Shown here: positions 17,269 to 25,492 of the stretch, in pieces
How positions within the stretch are numbered: the stretch's first letter is position 1
How the letters are laid out: each line of letters begins with the position of its first letter
Assembly: GCA_028706295.1 (NCBI GenBank)
Contig: JAQWBQ010000005.1
Span: forward strand, 75,395 to 108,853
Source: Bacteroidales bacterium
Lineage (GTDB): Bacteria > Bacteroidota > Bacteroidia > Bacteroidales > FEN-979
Length of the DNA: 33,459 nucleotides
Direction of reading: 5' to 3'
Translations under genes and position numbers: made by a program
The notes under the pieces: model-generated
Seen by the model: only the letters and a program-made list of their open reading frames with translations
What the model was told of the DNA's origin: nothing
Databases searched by the model: none

Positions 17269-20067
17269 ATGTCGATAAACCATACAATTTCAAAATTTGG
17301 CTGCCACCTCAATCACCCACCAATCCATCGGGTATCCAAAAGAATAAATTCGGTCATCATACTATCCATTACAATGTTGTTTGTGACCATCGCCGGGTTG
17401 GAAGGGTATGCCGGAACCGACAATATTGCCCCGAAGGCAAGAGTAACCGCCTCAACTTTCCTGAATGACCGGTTCAAACCCGGAAACGTTACGGATGGAC
17501 TGATCGGTCTCTCCGGTCTCGGGGAGTGGGCCTGCGAAGGGGTGACCACTTCGTGGGGATATGTCCGTTTTCCCTGGATCCAGCTTGATTGGGATCAGCC
17601 GCAAACCATCGAACGGATTGTTTTGTATGACCGACCTTCCCTGAAGGAATTCACCGCGGGTTGCAAACTCCTTTTCAGCGATGGCAGTTCCATTTATGTC
17701 AACGAAATTCCGAATGACGGCACTGCCAAGGCGATAACATTTCCACCCAAAACTGTAACATCAGTGAGGTTTATTACTACCGACGGGAATGGTAAAGATA
17801 TCGGGTTTTCGGAGATCGAGGTTTTCCCTGCCAGAACCAATGCCACCGATTACGTAGGATGGGTGGATCCCTACATCGAGACCAACCGGGGCCGCTACAT
17901 CTTTTTCATCACAGGCTCCCGGCCTTTCGGTATGATCTCAGCCGCCCCGCACACACGCAACAAAAACCAGAACGGGGGAGGCTACAACTACAATGAACGG
18001 GAAGTGCTCGGTATCGGTCAGATCCACGCCTGGATGATGTCGGGGATAGGCATCATGCCAGCGGCCCCTTCGGTCAACCCAACAGGCTGGGAATCTGCCT
18101 GGAAATCGGTCTTCAGCCACGATGATGAAATCGTCCAGCCGGGTTATCACCGGATGTTCCTCCGCAGCCCGGGTACCTGGGTCGAGCTGACTGCCACCGA
18201 CCGGGTAAGTTTCTACCGCTTCCGGTTCACCCGAGAAGAAGAAACACAGGTCCTGGTCGACCTGGGCAGCCACATCAGCAACAGTACCATGTGCAACCTC
18301 GACCTGCGAAAGGTGAACGACCGCGAAGTGGAAGGGTCCTTCAGCTCTACCAACCGTTTCTGGGGGGGACCGAAAGAGGTAAAAGTATTTTTTATCATTC
18401 AGTTCGACAAACCGGTCGGTTCGTTGGATGGCTGGAAAGGAAAAAATCTGTTGAAGCGTATCACCGAACTGAAAGGCGACAGTGCGGGGATCTTGGCCAA
18501 ATACAGGGTCAGGCCCGGGGATCTGCTTCAGATAAAGGTCTCCATCTCCTATACCAGTATTGAAAATGCAAGGAATAACCTGCTGACGGAATGTACCACC
18601 TGGGATTTCGACGCTGTACGGTCCGAAACACGGCGTATCTGGAATGAATGGTTGGGCAAAATCGACGTGAAAGGCGGAACTGATGCCGACCGGATCAAAT
18701 TCTACACCGACCTGTGGCATGTTCTTCTGGGCCGTCAGAAGATCAACGATGTGTCGGGCGACTATCCCGACCGTACCACAGGCATCCGCGATGGTTCCTT
18801 CACCAATGCCGTTTTCAAGGTAAAGCAGATTCCGAAACTGGAAAACGGGCAGTTGAAATACAACATGTACAGCTCCGATGCCTTCTGGCTTACCCAGTGG
18901 AACCTGAACATCCTGTGGGGATTAGGCTGGCCGGAGGTGCAGGATGAGTTGTCGGCATCCATGCTACAGTACGCCGATAACGGAGGATTACTCCCCCGGG
19001 GACCCTGTGGCGGAGGTTACTCGTACATTATGACCGGCGATCCGGCGGTCAGCCTCATCGGAAGCACTTTTCAAAAGGGATTATTGACAAAAGCAGATCC
19101 GGAGCACGCCTTTGAGGTCATGAAGCAGAACCAGATGCCGGGTGGCATGCTGGGAGATCCTGAAGATGTGAAGTTTTATATAAAGAATGGCTGGTGGAAA
19201 GACAACGCCGGGATCACCATCGAAGCAGCCTTCCAGGACTGGGTCGTTGCCCAGATGGCATATAAACTGGGGAAGAAAAGCGATTTTAAAACCTTTATGA
19301 AGCGGTCGCAGGGCTGGAAAGCCTGTTTTGATCCAGGTCAGAAATTATTGTTCCCGAAGGATGCCAATGGGAAGTTCATCCACCTCAATCCGTTGAACGG
19401 TCAGGGTTGGGTGGAGGCCAATGCCTGGCAGGCCACTTTCGGCGTATCACACGACATACCGGGCCTGGCCACGCTGATGGGAGGCAACGAAATGCTTTGC
19501 GACAAACTGAACCACGCCTTTGAAATGGCAGCGCCTCAGGATTTTGTATTCGACTACAACGACGGATACGTGAGCTATGCCAACCAACCTGGGGTTTCGA
19601 ACGCCCATGTCTTCAGCCATGCCGGGAAACCCTGGCTGACACAGCACTGGGTACGCCGGGCCAAAGAACAGGCATATGGCGGCATCACACCCGACCTGGG
19701 ATACGGCGGGCACGACGAAGACCAGGGCCAGATGGGCGGGTTAAGCGCGCTGATGTCAATCGGGATTTTCAGCTTGCAAGGAAATGCCGCGGTGACGCCG
19801 GTTTACGAGATTACCAGTCCGGTGTTTGATACCGTTATAATTAAACTGAATCCCAGGTATTACAAGGGTAAGGAATTTACCATCGTTACCCATCAGAACA
19901 CGAAAGAGAATATGTATATTCGGAAGGCAAAATTGAATGACAACGACTTGAACAACTTTTGGTTTACACACGATGAATTTGCCCGGGGCGGGAAACTTGA
20001 GATCTGGCTGGGAAAAGAACCGAACCAAAACTGGGGAACCGGTGAATTGCCGCCGGCAGTGCAATAG
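17269..20067 (+). CDS. Divergent GH92 alpha-mannosidase-like glycoside hydrolase with N-terminal discoidin domain
   Basis: A 932-residue exported enzyme. After a hydrophobic signal (about 28-48) comes an F5/8-type-C-like domain (about 50-190: APKARVTASTF, WIQLDWDQPQTIERIVLYDRP, FSEIEVFP). The GH92 region starts at YVGWVDPYIETNRG (195-208) and includes RPFGMISAAPHTR. The helical barrel holds GGYSYIMTGDPAVSLIGSTF, WVEANAWQATFGVSHDIPGL with Glu716 at the place of the family acid (EGNAWQ), and GYGGHDEDQGQMGGLSALMSIGIF with Asp816-Asp818. Known GH92 enzymes are Ca-dependent exo-alpha-mannosidases with these two acidic regions. The first block differs from typical members (usually ...HLSGTG; here AWMMSGIG), so linkage and even sugar specificity may differ. 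The family call rests on motif order; mannose is inferred from the family. Confidence 0.85.
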   Translation: MSINHTISKFGCHLNHPPIHRVSKRINSVIILSITMLFVTIAGLEGYAGTDNIAPKARVTASTFLNDRFKPGNVTDGLIGLSGLGEWACEGVTTSWGYVRFPWIQLDWDQPQTIERIVLYDRPSLKEFTAGCKLLFSDGSSIYVNEIPNDGTAKAITFPPKTVTSVRFITTDGNGKDIGFSEIEVFPARTNATDYVGWVDPYIETNRGRYIFFITGSRPFGMISAAPHTRNKNQNGGGYNYNEREVLGIGQIHAWMMSGIGIMPAAPSVNPTGWESAWKSVFSHDDEIVQPGYHRMFLRSPGTWVELTATDRVSFYRFRFTREEETQVLVDLGSHISNSTMCNLDLRKVNDREVEGSFSSTNRFWGGPKEVKVFFIIQFDKPVGSLDGWKGKNLLKRITELKGDSAGILAKYRVRPGDLLQIKVSISYTSIENARNNLLTECTTWDFDAVRSETRRIWNEWLGKIDVKGGTDADRIKFYTDLWHVLLGRQKINDVSGDYPDRTTGIRDGSFTNAVFKVKQIPKLENGQLKYNMYSSDAFWLTQWNLNILWGLGWPEVQDELSASMLQYADNGGLLPRGPCGGGYSYIMTGDPAVSLIGSTFQKGLLTKADPEHAFEVMKQNQMPGGMLGDPEDVKFYIKNGWWKDNAGITIEAAFQDWVVAQMAYKLGKKSDFKTFMKRSQGWKACFDPGQKLLFPKDANGKFIHLNPLNGQGWVEANAWQATFGVSHDIPGLATLMGGNEMLCDKLNHAFEMAAPQDFVFDYNDGYVSYANQPGVSNAHVFSHAGKPWLTQHWVRRAKEQAYGGITPDLGYGGHDEDQGQMGGLSALMSIGIFSLQGNAAVTPVYEITSPVFDTVIIKLNPRYYKGKEFTIVTHQNTKENMYIRKAKLNDNDLNNFWFTHDEFARGGKLEIWLGKEPNQNWGTGELPPAVQ

Positions 20068-20074
20068 AAGGACT

Positions 20075-20204
20075 ATGTGCTAATGTGCTGATGTGCTAAT
20101 TTGAGAATTTGAGGATGTAAAAATTTTGAATTTTGACATTTGACATTTTGAATTAATAATTTTCCCTATTCGCTAATCGCTGATCGCTAATCGCTAATTT
20201 GAAT
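20075..20204. repeat. Composite octamer-then-heptamer intergenic array
   Basis: Immediately after GH92, six 8-base units run in register from 20075 to 20122 (ATGTGCTA, ATGTGCTG, ATGTGCTA, ATTTGAGA, ATTTGAGG, ATGTAAAA). The period then changes to about seven: ATTTTGA twice, CATTTGA, and CGCTAAT, CGCTGAT, CGCTAAT, CGCTAAT at 20171-20198. An 18-base word ending CGCTAATC (20161-20178) recurs at 22031-22048, and a 20-base word (20076-20095) recurs at 23210-23229. No gene is seen in the spacer. Confidence 0.85.
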
Positions 20205-20226
20205 TTGTTTTTAAGAATTATCTGCT

Positions 20227-21987
20227 TTGATATCAAACTACAATAAATATCCGGAAGTAACGGTTCATGGCTGGGAAGGACATTTCTGCAGTGGTTGGGA
20301 CCCAATCATAAACCGGCTGCAGAGAGAGGTGTCAGGAATCCCGCTCCGGAAAAAGACCGTAGTGGTCGAATGCTACCAGGGAATTCATGACGGTGAGGTG
20401 CTGGAGGCTTTGTCGGAAGGGCTGAGACCCGATCTGACTATTCTCTCCTCCGAAGCATTCCTGCCTGAATCCGTGATCAGGACTATGACCCAGCCCGATG
20501 TAACCGACGACCGGATCTTCGGCCGTTTGACCTCGCTGAACATGGAAGACTTTCTGGATCCTGACCGCCTGGTTACTGCGAGGGCAAAAATCGAAGGGCT
20601 TAATGAGGGTCTCGTACTGGTTTACGGACCGGGCGCTTCGCTCCTGCTCGCTGATCCCGGCCTTATGATCTATGCCGACATGGCCCGCTGGGAGATCCAG
20701 CTCCGGATGCGCCGCAACGAGGTCTCAAACCTCGGGATCAGCAACCGGGACGAAAATATTGAAGGAAAATATAAACGTGGCTACTTTGTCGACTGGAGGG
20801 TCTGCGACCGGTTGAAAAGAGAGGTCATGCCTAAATCGCACTTCGTTCTCGACACCAACCGCAGGAACGCGCCTGGGATGATCCTGGCAGACGCCTTTTT
20901 CGCAGGACTTAGGCAAACGGCGAATCAGCCATTCAGCGTCGTCCCCTACTTCGATGCCGGTCCCTGGGGCGGCCAGTGGATGAAAGAAGTGTGCGACCTG
21001 CCCGACGATTCACCTAATTATGCCTGGTGCTTTAACTGCGTGCCCGAGGAGAACAGTCTTTACCTGGATTTCGGAGGGAACCGGTTTGAAACCCCCGCCA
21101 TCAACCTGGTCTTTTTCCGGCCCGAGGAGTTACTTGGCAGGTATGTCAGGCAACGTTTCGGCGACGAATTTCCCATCCGCTTCGATTTCCTCGATACCAT
21201 GGGCGGAGGTAACCTGAGCCTTCAGGTACATCCGCTGACCGGCTACATCCGGGAGCAATTCGGCATTCATTACACCCAGGATGAAAGTTATTACCTGGTG
21301 GAAGCGGGCGAAGGTGCAAAAGTTTATTTAGGGCTGAAAGAGGGTGTCGACCCGAAACAAATGATCGAAGATCTGATCAGGTCGGAGACAACTGATATCC
21401 CGTTCGACGATTCGCAGCACGTGCAGTCGTGGCCCGCCAAAAAACATGATCATTTCCTAATCCCGGGAGGCACTGTGCATTGTTCCGGAAAGGACTGCAT
21501 TGTGCTTGAGATCAGCGCCACACCCTACATCTTCACGTTCAAACTCTGGGATTGGGGTCGCCTCGGACTCGACGGCAAACCCCGGCCCATCAACATCGGT
21601 CATGGATCAAGGAATATCCAGTGGAACAGGACCGAATCCTGGGTTCGACAAAACCTGGTGAACCGGTTCGAAAAGATAGCTTCGGGCGACGGTTGGTACG
21701 AAGAGAAGACCGGGTTGCATAAACTCGAATTTATCGAGACACGCCGGCACTGCTTTTCGAAGAGGGTTATACACCATACCATGGGCGGGGTGCATGTGAT
21801 CTGCCTAGTCGAAGGGCGCGAGGTCGTGGTTGAGAGCCCCTCCGGCTCTTTCGAACCCTTCGTGGTCCATTATGCCGAGACATTCATCGTACCCGCCGCG
21901 GTAGGCGAATACACCATCCGGCCTTTCGGAGCGTCGGAAGGAACAGAATGTATCACCATCAAAGCATATATTAGAATGGACAATTGA
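20227..21987 (+). CDS. Two-domain protein with C-terminal class I mannose-6-phosphate isomerase (cupin) domain
   Basis: A 586-residue cytoplasmic protein. The C-terminal half (about 315-586) matches short type-I phosphomannose isomerases: LSLQVHPLTGY with zinc ligands Gln333 and His335, DESYYLVEAGEGAKVYLGL with Glu353, and IPGGTVHCSG with His418, then FTFKLWDWGR. The N-terminal ~300 residues are not a standard part of that enzyme. They contain VVVECYQGIHDGEVLEAL, GLVLVYGPGASLL and MARWEIQLRMRRNE, and resemble a P-loop kinase fold without a usable Walker A. The start is TTG at 20227: an in-frame stop lies at 20212 and no nearby ATG exists. The last residues MDN and the stop are repeat-derived. 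With the ROK kinase next door it probably converts mannose-6-phosphate to fructose-6-phosphate. Confidence 0.8.
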   Translation: MISNYNKYPEVTVHGWEGHFCSGWDPIINRLQREVSGIPLRKKTVVVECYQGIHDGEVLEALSEGLRPDLTILSSEAFLPESVIRTMTQPDVTDDRIFGRLTSLNMEDFLDPDRLVTARAKIEGLNEGLVLVYGPGASLLLADPGLMIYADMARWEIQLRMRRNEVSNLGISNRDENIEGKYKRGYFVDWRVCDRLKREVMPKSHFVLDTNRRNAPGMILADAFFAGLRQTANQPFSVVPYFDAGPWGGQWMKEVCDLPDDSPNYAWCFNCVPEENSLYLDFGGNRFETPAINLVFFRPEELLGRYVRQRFGDEFPIRFDFLDTMGGGNLSLQVHPLTGYIREQFGIHYTQDESYYLVEAGEGAKVYLGLKEGVDPKQMIEDLIRSETTDIPFDDSQHVQSWPAKKHDHFLIPGGTVHCSGKDCIVLEISATPYIFTFKLWDWGRLGLDGKPRPINIGHGSRNIQWNRTESWVRQNLVNRFEKIASGDGWYEEKTGLHKLEFIETRRHCFSKRVIHHTMGGVHVICLVEGREVVVESPSGSFEPFVVHYAETFIVPAAVGEYTIRPFGASEGTECITIKAYIRMDN

Positions 21988-21998
21988 AAATTGAAAAT
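21975..21998. repeat. 24-base copy of the uvrA-end repeat, carrying the stop of the isomerase gene
   Basis: Identical over 24 bases to 2171-2194. In both places the sequence AATGGACAATTGA encodes the final Met-Asp-Asn and supplies the TGA. The two genes are otherwise unrelated and about 20 kb apart. Confidence 0.95.
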
Positions 21999-22037
21999 AA
22001 CAGATGAGGACTCTTTTGCCCTAATTCCTATTTCCCT

Positions 22038-22079
22038 ATTCGCTAATCACTATTCGCTAATCCCTGATTTTGAATTTTG
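22038..22079. repeat. Heptamer array between isomerase and ROK genes
   Basis: Six 7-base units in register: ATTCGCT, AATCACT, ATTCGCT, AATCCCT, GATTTTG, AATTTTG. It belongs to the same class as the arrays in the flanking spacers and shares an 18-base word (22031-22048) with 20161-20178. It ends 17 bases before the ATG of the ROK gene. Confidence 0.8.
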
Positions 22080-22096
22080 AACAATAATCCTTTCTC

Positions 22097-23203
22097 ATGC
22101 TTTTATCCAACGACAACCACCTGATCCTCACCCTCGATGCGGGAGGAACGAATTTTGTATTTTCCGCCTATCAGGGCGGACGTGAAATTGCTAATCCAAT
22201 CACACTGCCCTCTAATGCGCATGATCTCGACCGGTGCATTGGCACCATTTATTCCGGATTTGAAAAAGTTAGCGCTGAGCTCCCCCGGCCAGCCGACGCC
22301 ATCAGCTTCGCGTTTCCCGGTCCGGCTGATTACTCCCTGGGAATCATCGGCGATCTGCCCAATTTCAAGGCCTTCAACGACGGAGTACCATTAGGTCCCA
22401 TGCTGGAAGAGCGCTTCGGATTGCCGGTTTTCATCAACAACGACGGCAACCTGTTTGCATATGGAGAAGCGCTCGCAGGATTCCTTCCCGACCTGAACCG
22501 ACGGATCATCGATTATGGCGGCATCAAACAGTTCCGCAACCTGGTCGGCATGACGCTCGGCACCGGATTTGGTTGCGGTATCGTGCTGAACAATATCCTG
22601 ATGGAAGGAGACAATTCGAATGATGCCGGAATCCATAACACGTCCAACCGGTACAATCCAGCCTGGAATGCCGAAGAAAGCATTAGCACCCGGGCCATTC
22701 AGCGAGTCTATTGTGAAGGAGCAGGACTCCATTCGACATCGTTGATGCCTAAAGACATTTACGAAATAGCGGTGGGATTGTCACAGGGGAACAGAGAAGC
22801 TGCCATTCGCTCCTTTCAGATTTTCGGAGAGGCCCTGGGAAATTCGGTTGCAAACATGATCACCCTGATCGACGGTATCGTGGTGATTGGCGGTGGGTTG
22901 GCGACAGCCTGGGATCTATTCGCTCCCGCCATGTTCAAGGAGATTGACCGCATGTACTTCAGTCCGTCGGATGAAGAATATGCCCGCCTCTCTGTAAAAG
23001 TGTACAATCTGGAAGACAAGAACACCTTTAAAGAATTTGCAACCGGATCAATCAGATCCATTTCACTTCCTACCGGCAACAGAACCATAAGGTACGATGA
23101 ACTCCAGCGGATCGGGGTTGGATTGTCGAAACTAAGCGCCAGCAAGGCCATTGCCATCGGAGCAAACGCCTTCGCAGTGCAAAGGCTCACGGGGAAGGAA
23201 TGA
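22097..23203 (+). CDS. ROK family sugar kinase-like protein lacking the zinc-binding motif
   Basis: A 368-residue cytoplasmic protein of the ROK (repressor/ORF/kinase) family without a DNA-binding domain, so a kinase rather than a repressor. ATP site: LTLDAGGTNFVFSAY with Asp14 (phosphate-1 loop). Catalytic base: VFINNDGNLFAYGEALAG with Asp116. Phosphate-2: VGMTLGTGFGCGIVLN (150-165). Adenosine region: GIVVIGGGLATAWDLF. Usual ROK kinases follow with GEIGH and CxCGxxGC; here only a His (180) remains and no cysteines follow (GIHNTSNRYNPAWNAEES). The zinc-free insert also lengthens the protein. Placed after the isomerase and GH92, its likely role is phosphorylation of mannose or another hexose. 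Family is secure, substrate inferred. Confidence 0.85.
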   Translation: MLLSNDNHLILTLDAGGTNFVFSAYQGGREIANPITLPSNAHDLDRCIGTIYSGFEKVSAELPRPADAISFAFPGPADYSLGIIGDLPNFKAFNDGVPLGPMLEERFGLPVFINNDGNLFAYGEALAGFLPDLNRRIIDYGGIKQFRNLVGMTLGTGFGCGIVLNNILMEGDNSNDAGIHNTSNRYNPAWNAEESISTRAIQRVYCEGAGLHSTSLMPKDIYEIAVGLSQGNREAAIRSFQIFGEALGNSVANMITLIDGIVVIGGGLATAWDLFAPAMFKEIDRMYFSPSDEEYARLSVKVYNLEDKNTFKEFATGSIRSISLPTGNRTIRYDELQRIGVGLSKLSASKAIAIGANAFAVQRLTGKE

Positions 23204-23208
23204 CGCTG

Positions 23209-23292
23209 ATGTGCTAATGTGCTGATGTGAGAATTTGAGAGTTTGAGAATTGAACTTTGAGCTTTGAGCTTTGAACTTTGAACTTTAAGCTT
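23209..23292. repeat. Composite octamer-then-heptamer intergenic array after the ROK gene
   Basis: Five 8-base units (23209-23248: ATGTGCTA, ATGTGCTG, ATGTGAGA, ATTTGAGA, GTTTGAGA) are followed after two bases by six 7-base units (23251-23292: TGAACTT, TGAGCTT, TGAGCTT, TGAACTT, TGAACTT, TAAGCTT). The order and the octamer sequences repeat those after GH92. The array starts six bases after the ROK stop. The rest of the spacer (23293-23351) shows no clear signal. Confidence 0.9.
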
Positions 23293-23351
23293 TTTTCACA
23301 AAAATAGCCAATGCCTTATTTTAAATTTTGATTTAATCCCTGCAAAAGCCT

Positions 23352-24491
23352 ATGAACCCAATTAAACTCCACTTTTCCCGCCTGGCCATGCTCCTGCTGC
23401 TGGTCTGCCTGATGCCGAATCCCGGAAAGCCTCAGGAACCATCAACTTCCACTAAGGTTCCCGATACGCCATTTGACCGAAAATTCATGAAGATGTTCGC
23501 CCGTGATTGCTGTGGTGTGACCGGTGCCGACGGGGAGTACTCCGTTCTCCTGCCCGACGGGCGCACAGTCTGGATCTTCGGCGATTCCTTCCTCGGAACC
23601 GTCAATCCCGACCGCTCAAGAGAAAAACGCAAACCATGGTTCATCCGCAACAGCATGGCCGTGCAGGAAGCCGACACCCTGCGATCGCTATACCAGGTGA
23701 TCGACGGTTGGGAATCGTCGCTGGTCATCCCTCCCAATGCCCCAAAAGGGAAACAGTTTTCGGAGGATTCGCTCTGGTACTGGCCTGGCGACGGCTTCAT
23801 CGAGAACGGTGAACTCAAGGTTTTCATGACAGGATTCTACCAGGCCAAACCGGGCGATTGGGGATTTGCCTGGACCAGCGCCAATATTGCCACCTTTTCA
23901 CTGCCGGAGATCAAACTCGAAAGGATTGACCATTTCAATTATCCCGGAATTCATGAAATCCACTGGGGTCACGCAGTGTGCGACGGCGACGAACATCACA
24001 CTTACATTTACGGTGCAGAGGATAAGAGCAAGAACCTCTATGTTGCACGGGCGCCGAAAGGCAACATCCTCGCACCCTGGGAGTTCTATAACGGAAGTGA
24101 ATGGGTGAAGGACTCCCGGCAATCAAAACCCATGCTGGCCATACAGGGATCGGAACAATTCAGCGTATTTAAATTAAATGATAAATATGTTCTGGTAGTT
24201 CAGGAGGGTGGTTTTATGACCGGTGAGATCGTCTCCTACTATTCCGATTCGCCTTGGACGGGGTGGAAGAACAGGAAAGTCCTCTGCCACACCCGGCTGC
24301 CCGACGATGTCACTTCAACGGCCAACCTGTTTGCATACAACAGTCTGGCACATCCCCAGTTCATCGAAAACGGCCAGTTGCTGATCTCATCATGTATCAA
24401 CAGCTTCGTGGTGGATGATGTTTTCAGGGATGCCAGCAAATACCGGCCGGTGTTCCTCAGGGTGCCGGTCAGCCGGATCTTTGAGGAATGA
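23352..24491 (+). CDS. Exported DUF5005/DUF4185-like beta-propeller protein
   Basis: A 379-residue protein with an N-terminal signal (about 1-28, RLAMLLLLVCLMPNPGKPQ). Landmarks are CCGVTGADGEYSVLLPDGRTVWIFGDSFLG (about 54-83), LWYWPGDGFIENGELKVFMTGF, IHEIHWGHAVCDGDEHHTYIYGAED, SEQFSVFKLNDKYVLVVQEGG and FAYNSLAHPQFIENGQLLISSCIN. The recurring strand-turn-strand blocks suggest a five-bladed propeller like those of GH43/GH117-type enzymes, but catalytic residues cannot be assigned. The minus-strand protein at 25493-26905 shares the LPDGR-WxFGDS block, the FWPGHG-like block and the AHP-IENNELLVSYN-like block. I therefore read the two as paralogues. The position between the kinase and a CE1 esterase suggests a role in glycan cleavage or binding. 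Function not known. Confidence 0.7.
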   Translation: MNPIKLHFSRLAMLLLLVCLMPNPGKPQEPSTSTKVPDTPFDRKFMKMFARDCCGVTGADGEYSVLLPDGRTVWIFGDSFLGTVNPDRSREKRKPWFIRNSMAVQEADTLRSLYQVIDGWESSLVIPPNAPKGKQFSEDSLWYWPGDGFIENGELKVFMTGFYQAKPGDWGFAWTSANIATFSLPEIKLERIDHFNYPGIHEIHWGHAVCDGDEHHTYIYGAEDKSKNLYVARAPKGNILAPWEFYNGSEWVKDSRQSKPMLAIQGSEQFSVFKLNDKYVLVVQEGGFMTGEIVSYYSDSPWTGWKNRKVLCHTRLPDDVTSTANLFAYNSLAHPQFIENGQLLISSCINSFVVDDVFRDASKYRPVFLRVPVSRIFEE

Positions 24492-24559
24492 AATGCCCAT
24501 GGGAAGCGGATCGCACAAACCGCGAATGATATTTACATGAACCAGCATATTTAAAACCC

Positions 24560-25375
24560 ATGAAACGATCCCTTTTATTTCTCCCGGCACTGATTGCCAT
24601 CAGCCTGATCCTGAAGGCCCAGCAGCAGCACATCCTGAAATCGCCACACATCGCCATCGCCGACACAATCTGGGTTTTCACCCCATCCGATTATTCCAAA
24701 GACCCCGCAAAGCAGTTTCCGGTGGTTTACCTGTTGCACGGCTGGATGGGTTCCTATCACCAGTGGAACGACATCACCTCCTGCCAGTGGCTCGCCGACA
24801 GATATGGGGTTATCCTGGTCTGTCCCGACGGGCTCACCGACTCCTGGTACATCAACAGCCCGGCAATCAGGGAAAGTCAATACACCGATTTCTTTTTTCT
24901 CGATCTTTTTCCTTTCATTACAAAGAACTACCGCATCGATCCCGGCAATGTTTTCATCACAGGGCTGAGCATGGGAGGCCATGGCGCGCTATACCTTTTT
25001 GCACAAAAACCTGATCTGTTCAGGAGCGCCGGAAGTATAAGCGGTGTTCTGGATCTGAGTTTTTGCCGGACCGAATACAGGATTGATGATTACCTTGGAA
25101 TAAAGAATAAAAAATCGGCTGACAAGATCCTGAACCGTTACGCTGTTTCCGGGAATATCAAAAAAATCGCTGCCGCAGGGAAAAAGATCATCGTTTCGTG
25201 CGGAAGTTCAGACCCGTTTCTAAAACTGAACGACCATTTCAAAAAACAGTGTGATGCGAAGAAGATCGACATCACCTACCTAATAACACCCGGCGGACAT
25301 GATTATCCATACTGGAAATCGGCAATCGGGGCTCATCTTGAATTTTTCAGGAGGATAGTTGGGGCAGGGCATTGA
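24560..25375 (+). CDS. Exported alpha/beta-hydrolase esterase (putative esterase / CE1 type)
   Basis: A 271-residue serine hydrolase with a signal peptide (about 1-20, LIAISLILKA). The fold is marked by FPVVYLLHGWMGSYHQWND (oxyanion region), VILVCPDGLTDSWYINSP and the nucleophile elbow ITGLSMGGHGAL with Ser137. The acid is likely Asp218 (SCGSSDPFL) and the base His247 (TPGGHDYPYW). This is the esterase-D / CE1 group, which includes acetyl-xylan and feruloyl esterases and S-formylglutathione hydrolase; the export signal favours a carbohydrate ester substrate. It starts 68 bases after the propeller gene and is the last gene of the co-directional run. A minus-strand gene converges on it, with a weak 7-bp hairpin (25432-25456) between. 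Confidence 0.87.
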   Translation: MKRSLLFLPALIAISLILKAQQQHILKSPHIAIADTIWVFTPSDYSKDPAKQFPVVYLLHGWMGSYHQWNDITSCQWLADRYGVILVCPDGLTDSWYINSPAIRESQYTDFFFLDLFPFITKNYRIDPGNVFITGLSMGGHGALYLFAQKPDLFRSAGSISGVLDLSFCRTEYRIDDYLGIKNKKSADKILNRYAVSGNIKKIAAAGKKIIVSCGSSDPFLKLNDHFKKQCDAKKIDITYLITPGGHDYPYWKSAIGAHLEFFRRIVGAGH

Positions 25376-25492
25376 TCCGACCGTAATCCCAGGTTTGCAG
25401 GCGCGTTGACGGAATCCGGTATTTATTCAGAAATTTGTCCATAGAATGCACAAATTGCCAATCCCCGGCGGGTAACACACGATGTAACGGCT

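Noticed and set aside
17938-18720. Minus-strand open frame of 260 codons inside GH92
   Set aside because: Antisense to a well-supported enzyme; the translation has no domain or family motif and follows from the codon bias of the plus-strand gene.
23352-24491. Assignment as a GH43 or GH117 enzyme
   Set aside because: The propeller-like blocks are suggestive, but no catalytic triad could be placed with confidence.
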